Source: Thioploca ingrica | Lineage (GTDB): Bacteria; Pseudomonadota; Gammaproteobacteria; Beggiatoales; Beggiatoaceae | Length of the DNA: 64,000 nucleotides | Reading direction: 5' to 3' | Assembly: GCA_000828835.1 (NCBI GenBank) | Contig: AP014633.1 | Location: 1,240,001-1,304,000 of the forward strand | Shown here: positions 63,641 through 64,000 of the stretch, piece by piece | How the letters are laid out: the number at the start of each line of letters is the position of its first letter | Numbering within the stretch: position 1 is the first letter of the stretch | Position numbers and translations under genes: made by a program | Notes under the pieces: model-generated | Told to the model about the DNA's origin: nothing | What the model saw: only the letters and a program-made list of their open reading frames with translations | Database searches by the model: none

Positions 63641-64000
63641 CTAACAGCTGAATTGCAACTTACACTGTTCAAAGAGATAGTTAAGCACACCACCTAATTT
63701 ATCTAATTCTTTTATAGCATATAAATCGCTATTTTTGGTAAATTGTTGTCCAACTAATTTGCCAAATTCCCAGATTTCTCCATTAGATACTATCCCAAAT
63801 AGAGTCTGATCAAAATTATTACCATTCAACTTTTGTGCAGCCACTAATTCGGCTAAACATTGTCCCCACCCTTCGGTAAAATTATCCTTTTTTGCTTCCA
63901 CAACCATCAAATAGGGCTGTTCAAACACCAATTTGCCTAAAGGAGACTTTTGAGCAATCAAGTAATCCGGGACACCGGACAAATCTTCATCATAGTTTAA
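63641..64000 (-). CDS. PD-(D/E)XK-like protein, copy 2 (partial at right edge)
   Basis: The C-terminal 119 codons of a gene that continues past the window; the frame is open to the last base (NYDEDLSGVPDYLIA). The motif PD ... VVEAKKDNF is intact, unlike its copy at 60105-60467, to which it is nearly identical after SPLGKLVF. The C-terminal half (GWGQCLAELVAAQKLNG, FGIVSNGEIWEFGKL) is shared. The start lies outside the window. Confidence 0.75.
   Translation of the reverse strand, partial: LNYDEDLSGVPDYLIAQKSPLGKLVFEQPYLMVVEAKKDNFTEGWGQCLAELVAAQKLNGNNFDQTLFGIVSNGEIWEFGKLVGQQFTKNSDLYAIKELDKLGGVLNYLFEQCKLQFSC

Noticed and set aside
1..64000. tRNA, rRNA and riboswitch genes
   Set aside because: Scanned by eye for cloverleaf arms, 16S/23S motifs and common riboswitch cores (upstream of leuD, asd, purK, tyrS); nothing convincing. 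A tRNAscan/Infernal run would settle this.

Overview
The window looks like a low-GC gammaproteobacterial chromosome, most likely a filamentous or large sulfur oxidiser of the Beggiatoa/Thioploca/Thiomargarita type (inference). The evidence is the gammaproteobacterial gene order leuD-leuB-asd-fimV-truA, a type II secretion cluster, a dissimilatory-type ATP sulfurylase, a very large multi-PAS hybrid kinase, repeated DUF29 and Rpn-type genes, and several families of intergenic palindromes. No rRNA, tRNA or CRISPR array was recognised.

Layout. 1-1.2 kb: the 5' end of a secreted-protein gene, a duplicated AT-rich spacer, and an AbrB-type antitoxin whose coupled toxin gene is reduced to a 33-codon stub. 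1.2-10.5 kb: housekeeping genes (MBL-fold hydrolase, ygfZ, an M23 cell-wall peptidase, a CapA-like protein, tyrS, leuD, leuB, asd). 10.8-15.9 kb: a giant repeat-bearing fimV, then truA. 16.1-23 kb: signalling, with a 1814-residue ten-PAS hybrid histidine kinase and a second REC-kinase protein. 23-24.6 kb: purE/purK. 25.2-35.6 kb: secretion and exported enzymes, with a thermolysin-type (M4) protease, a gspIJKLM-like operon led by a macrodomain protein, a small secreted protein and a gingipain-like (C25) peptidase. The two exported proteases flank the secretion genes and are candidate substrates.

36-42.4 kb: a stand-alone two-module NRPS (A-T-C-A-T-TE) whose thioesterase seems to carry Cys instead of Ser at the nucleophile, followed by a truncated methyltransferase. 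42.9-46.4 kb: a compact VWA / PP2C phosphatase / protein kinase operon that matches the TerY-phosphorylation triad, the kinase being fused to Sel1 repeats and a C-terminal membrane anchor. 47-51.2 kb: an orphan ParA-like ATPase, sat, and an exported seven-bladed WD40 protein.

51-64 kb is an accessory, decaying region. It holds Rpn-type nuclease/transposase genes and fragments, and polysaccharide-type genes (glycosyltransferase, methyltransferases, a flippase-like membrane protein). These are split by a block with five tandem DUF29 genes and an AbiEii-like remnant. A UPF0175/DUF3368 toxin-antitoxin pair, a 5'-truncated acetyltransferase and several PD-(D/E)XK-like paralogues follow, one of which has lost its catalytic motif. 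Duplicated fragments of the same genes on both sides of these inserts show repeated local duplication and deletion.
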